Source: an archaeon
GTDB taxonomy: Archaea > Nanobdellota > Nanobdellia > Woesearchaeales > GW2011-AR9
Assembly (NCBI GenBank): GCA_023266155.1
Contig: JAHFRS010000063.1
Coordinates: forward strand, 1 to 6,721
Reading direction: 5' to 3'
Length of the DNA: 6,721 bases
Made by a program: the position numbers and the translations under genes. The notes beneath the pieces were generated by a model. It ran no database searches. It was not told the DNA's origin and saw only the letters and a program-made list of their open reading frames with translations. Shown piece by piece: positions 4,842-6,721 of this stretch (position 1 is the stretch's first letter; each line of letters begins with the position of its first letter).

Positions 4842-5349
4842 GGAAGCGGGTAGTGGTTCAGGAATTACGTGCAGTTTTTTAAGTAAGAGAGGGTATCAAG
4901 TTACAGGAATAGATATTGATGGAGATATGTTAGAAATTGCCGAAAAATTATCTGGTTAAATGCATGTTTTTCCAAAATTTTTAAAGATGAATCTAACAAA
5001 CCTAAAATTTGATTACAAATATTTTGATGTTACTTTTAGCAATGGCGTGTTGGAACATTTTTCCGATAAAGAAATAGTTGATATTATTAATCAAGAATTA
5101 CGAATCTCCAAAATTGTAGTGGCATCTGTACCTTCGGATTATTTTTCTGATAAAGACAAAATCTATGGCAATGAACGATTTTTAAATTACTCTTATTGGA
5201 TTAATTTAATAAATAATACTACCGGAGTGATTATCCAATCTTTTGGGTTTGATTTTAGAAAAAAGTGGGAAAAAATATTTTACTATGCATTTAAACCTAA
5301 ACTTATTAAAAAAGCACCGTTTATTGGTTTTGTAATTAAAAGTAAATAA
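4837..5349 (+). pseudogene. Class I SAM-dependent methyltransferase remnant, 5' truncated with in-frame TAA
   Basis: The frame begins inside the SAM-binding core with VLEAGSGSGITCSF (motif I) and VTGIDIDGDMLEIAEKLSG (the acidic strand end of motif II). It meets TAA at 4957-4959 and continues in the same frame with a later motif, FDVTFSNGVLEHFSD, and a typical C-terminus up to TAA at 5347. The N-terminus is missing: direct repeat copy 2 abuts motif I, and the frame has no start codon between the TAA at 4795 and the core. The stop cannot be a frameshift artefact, because both halves are in one frame; a single-base nonsense change is the simplest cause. An internal ATG at 4960 opens a 129-codon frame without the SAM site. 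This type methylates small molecules, sugars or lipids; the substrate is unknown. It converges on a Nudix gene with three bases between stop codons. Confidence 0.8.
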
Positions 5350-5359
5350 TCATTATTTA
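5343..5359. terminator. 17-base palindrome covering two convergent stop codons
   Basis: TAAATAATCATTATTTA is perfectly symmetric around C5351 and spans the stop codons of the methyltransferase remnant and the first Nudix gene. It could fold or end transcription from both sides, but it is purely A/T-paired, and stop codons on both strands contribute to the symmetry. Confidence 0.25.
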
Positions 5360-5820
5360 TCGCTTTCCACACCAATAAACTTAATTGAAGGAAATCCTTT
5401 TTGATAGTCATTCCACATCTCATTTTTTAGAATCTCTGGAAAAACAGTTTCCTTTTTTAATCCTGCTTTATCGAAGTAGTGTAATTCTTTAATATAATGT
5501 TCATCCATACCATTACCTTTTATATTTTTAATAGTTTCTTTTCCTTTGACTTCTTTTGCGATGAGATAAATGATAATATTATTCTCTTCTTGAGCATGGT
5601 AGATAAATTGTCTAATATAAACTATTTTATCTAACTTGACGGCCATTCCAGTTTCTTCAAAAACTTCCCGTTCTGCCGTTTCAAAAATACTTTCAGTTCC
5701 CTTTATCCCTCCTCCAGGAGGAACCCACCAGGTAAATCCAGTTTTGGGATGGACATGCTTTATTAAAAGTATTTTACCCCATTTAAAAATAAATACACCA
5801 ACACTCACTCTTGATTTCAT
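5353..5820 (-). CDS. Nudix hydrolase
   Basis: This 155-residue enzyme has an intact Nudix box, G37 to M59: G-x5-E-x7-REV-x-EE-x-GM, with Arg51, Glu52, Glu55 and Glu56 as the magnesium-binding and catalytic residues. It hydrolyses a nucleoside diphosphate linked to another group; the substrate cannot be assigned. The domain begins at SVGVFIFKWGKILLIKHVHP and the box follows WWVPPGG, as in MutT/ADP-ribose-type members. A C-terminal extension (about 105-155) with several aromatic residues may set specificity. The ATG at 5820 lies 26 bases after a TATA box and has no ribosome binding site, so the mRNA is probably leaderless. It diverges from a second Nudix gene across 82 bases. It uses TGG for its adjacent tryptophans Trp31 and Trp32. 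Confidence 0.92.
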   Translation of the reverse strand: MKSRVSVGVFIFKWGKILLIKHVHPKTGFTWWVPPGGGIKGTESIFETAEREVFEETGMAVKLDKIVYIRQFIYHAQEENNIIIYLIAKEVKGKETIKNIKGNGMDEHYIKELHYFDKAGLKKETVFPEILKNEMWNDYQKGFPSIKFIGVESDK

Positions 5821-5840
5821 ATGATTAATACCCGCAAGCT

Positions 5841-5850
5841 ATTATATAAA
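5841..5850 (-). promoter_or_regulatory. TATA box of the first Nudix gene
   Basis: TTTATATAAT on the minus strand is centred 26 bases before the ATG at 5820, predicting transcription from the start codon itself (leaderless). Confidence 0.6.
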
Positions 5851-5870
5851 TCTATCATTAAAAAATGGAA

Positions 5871-5880
5871 AATTATAAAA
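5871..5880 (+). promoter_or_regulatory. TATA box of the second Nudix gene
   Basis: AATTATAAAA, preceded by the purine-rich ATGGAA, is centred about 27 bases before the ATG at 5903. As on the other strand, this predicts a leaderless transcript. Confidence 0.55.
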
Positions 5881-5902
5881 GAATGAGGTATATTGGTAAG
5901 TT

Positions 5903-6271
5903 ATGAAAAGAAAGCATGCTTGCGCGGCAATTATTATCCACGAAAATAAAATATTGTTAGTGAAAAGAAAAAAGTCACCTTTTAAATCTTCTTGGACTTG
6001 TCCTGGAGGAAAAAGCCTCAGTAATGAATCGCCAATAGAAACAATTATACGAGAAACTTTAGAAGAAGTAAATCTTACTTTCAAGCCAACAACGGTATTT
6101 CAATATCAACAAACGGAAAAAAGAGATTATTACAAATATTTGGGTGATTACAGCGGCGAGGTCAGAATTAAATCAAATAATGAGCTTTCAGAACAGGGCT
6201 GATTTAATTACGATCAAACTAAAACTCTTAACATAGGATTTGATTTTAAAGAAGTTATTGAAAGATTCTAA
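5903..6271 (+). pseudogene. Nudix hydrolase interrupted by in-frame TGA
   Basis: The first 99 residues form a Nudix domain: CAAIIIHENKILLVKRKK, then CPGGKSLSNESPIETIIRE-TLEEVNL. The box is G36-x5-E42-x7-R50-E51-x2-E54-E55; the usual Gly before the last position is Asn57. A TGA at 6200-6202 follows SNNELSEQG. The same frame then runs on for 22 codons (FNYDQTKTLNIGFDFKEVIE and RF) to TAA at 6269. Those codons read as the normal Nudix C-terminal helix, in which a tryptophan commonly follows Gly. A TGG-to-TGA transition therefore explains the interruption. The truncated form may retain catalysis, since the box is intact; readthrough is an alternative. TGA is used as a true stop for the sigma gene, and neighbours use TGG for Trp, so a changed code is unlikely. 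Total length to the second stop is 122 codons, usual for this family. Confidence 0.75.
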
Positions 6272-6297
6272 ACACTTACTTTCGTAAACGATCTGGC

Positions 6298-6325
6298 AAT
6301 GAGCACTAGCGGAAAAAGACTCATT
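6298..6325. repeat. Short inverted repeat after the second Nudix gene
   Basis: AATGAG (6298-6303) and CTCATT (6320-6325) form a 6-bp stem about 27 bases after the final stop of the Nudix frame. It may be a weak terminator, or the left edge of the GC-rich segment that follows. Confidence 0.25.
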
Positions 6326-6379
6326 CGGGGGCGCTGCGCTTCTCACTTCGTTCGACCTCGCCTAACAGGGGTCCCATGC
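6326..6379. other. GC-rich junction segment replacing the deaminase 3' end
   Basis: This stretch switches abruptly from AT-rich to GC-rich, starting CGGGGGCGCTGCGC with a GCGCTGCGC quasi-palindrome, and encodes nothing recognisable. It begins where the deaminase frame stops matching its family, so it marks a recombination or insertion boundary. Confidence 0.45.
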
Positions 6380-6597
6380 GATCCTCGTAATTCTTTGTTT
6401 TTTATCTTTGAACTGGCCTGTCGCAGAGCATTGATCTCAGCATGAGCCGAAGCATCATGGATTTTCCTCGCAGAATTACCCGCTTTCGCGATGACCTTTC
6501 CCAATTCATCTACAATTACGGCGCCGCAGGGAAGCGATTCAGAAGAATTTTTTGCTTCTTCAATGGCAATCCGCATAAAATATTTAGCATTTTCCAT
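6343..6597 (-). pseudogene. Zinc-dependent nucleoside/tRNA-type deaminase, C-terminally truncated
   Basis: The N-terminal half of a cytidine/deoxycytidylate-type (CDA-superfamily) deaminase is clear. An opening helix, YFMRIAIEEAKNS, is followed by LPCGAVIVDELGKVIAKAGN and then SAHAEINALRQAS, where His52 is a zinc ligand and Glu54 the proton shuttle. The family's second zinc site, PCxxC, should follow about 25-30 residues later, after the strand that begins near KELRG (68-72). Instead the frame changes at about residue 73 to an unrelated GC-coded tail ending at TGA, so zinc cannot be fully held and activity is improbable. The start at 6597 follows GGGAG by about six bases and lies one base after the stop of the upstream GTPase gene, so the pair was an operon. 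The break coincides with the edge of the AT-rich island. Confidence 0.75.
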
Positions 6598-6598
6598 T

Positions 6599-6721
6599 CT
6601 ATCTCCCGCTCACAATCTCAATGACATCCCGATTCTTTAATAGATACTCTTTTCCGACCGTTTTCTTGGTCTTCACATCTTTGGCACAGATAAAATTCTT
6701 GCCCAGATCAGTATGTAACTT
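6599..6721 (-). CDS. TGS-domain GTPase (OBG/YchF-DRG type), C-terminal end only
   Basis: Only the last 40 residues and stop are in the window. They form a TGS domain: LHTDLGKNFICAKD, then TKKTVGKEYLLKNRDVIEIVSG. The HTDLGK opening and the RDVIEIVS ending are typical of the C-terminal TGS of archaeal translation-associated GTPases of the YchF/OBG superfamily. TGS domains bind RNA or ribosomal partners. The GTPase core lies beyond the edge, so YchF-like and DRG-like cannot be separated. The stop codon is one base from the deaminase start, showing a former operon. This gene is one of the better pointers to an archaeal host. Confidence 0.7.
   Translation of the reverse strand, partial: KLHTDLGKNFICAKDVKTKKTVGKEYLLKNRDVIEIVSGR

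Noticed and set aside
6360..6366. GCCTAAC, matching the integron attC outer core RYYYAAC
   Set aside because: A paired GTTRRRY core and the folded attC layout are missing at the right distance, cassette genes are in mixed orientation, and no integrase is seen. A 7-base match is expected by chance.

Overview
The window reads as a stretch of an archaeal genome, most likely a small uncultivated lineage of the DPANN type. This rests on three things. Most intact genes are preceded by a TATA-like box centred about 24-30 bases before the start codon, which is the archaeal geometry for leaderless mRNAs. The right edge carries a TGS domain of the archaeal OBG-type GTPase kind. The toxin-antitoxin pair is of the archaeal RelE/AbrB type. 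The lineage itself is inference. The clear exception is a bacterial-type ECF sigma factor, which archaea normally lack.

Left part (1-3530) is gene-dense with moderate GC. A minus-strand pair, an ECF-like sigma factor and an alpha/beta hydrolase joined by an ATGA overlap, diverges from phosphoglycerate kinase. Only 53 bases separate the two start codons, and they hold a single palindromic TTTAAA box. Phosphoglycerate kinase converges on a coiled-coil protein of unknown function.

Middle part (about 3530-6380) is visibly more AT-rich and looks like an accessory island. It holds a RelE-type toxin with an AbrB-type antitoxin, about 600 bases of non-coding DNA packed with hairpins, a methyltransferase remnant, and two divergent Nudix genes. 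One Nudix gene is interrupted by TGA where a tryptophan is expected. The toxin-antitoxin pair and the hairpin region sit between two direct copies of a 28-base exact repeat (about 35 bases with two mismatches), 1182 bases apart. One copy ends at the toxin stop codon and the other ends where the methyltransferase remnant begins. Inside the hairpin region, 4545-4639 is closed by a 12-bp helix, contains a second strong hairpin, has a TATA-like box upstream and is flanked by TGC on both sides. It may be a small RNA gene or a miniature inverted-repeat element.

Right part (6343-6721, minus strand) is GC-richer again: the C-terminal end of a TGS-domain GTPase, then a zinc-dependent deaminase that has lost its PCxxC half exactly where a GC-rich non-coding segment begins. 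The overall picture is a housekeeping neighbourhood interrupted by a decaying accessory island.
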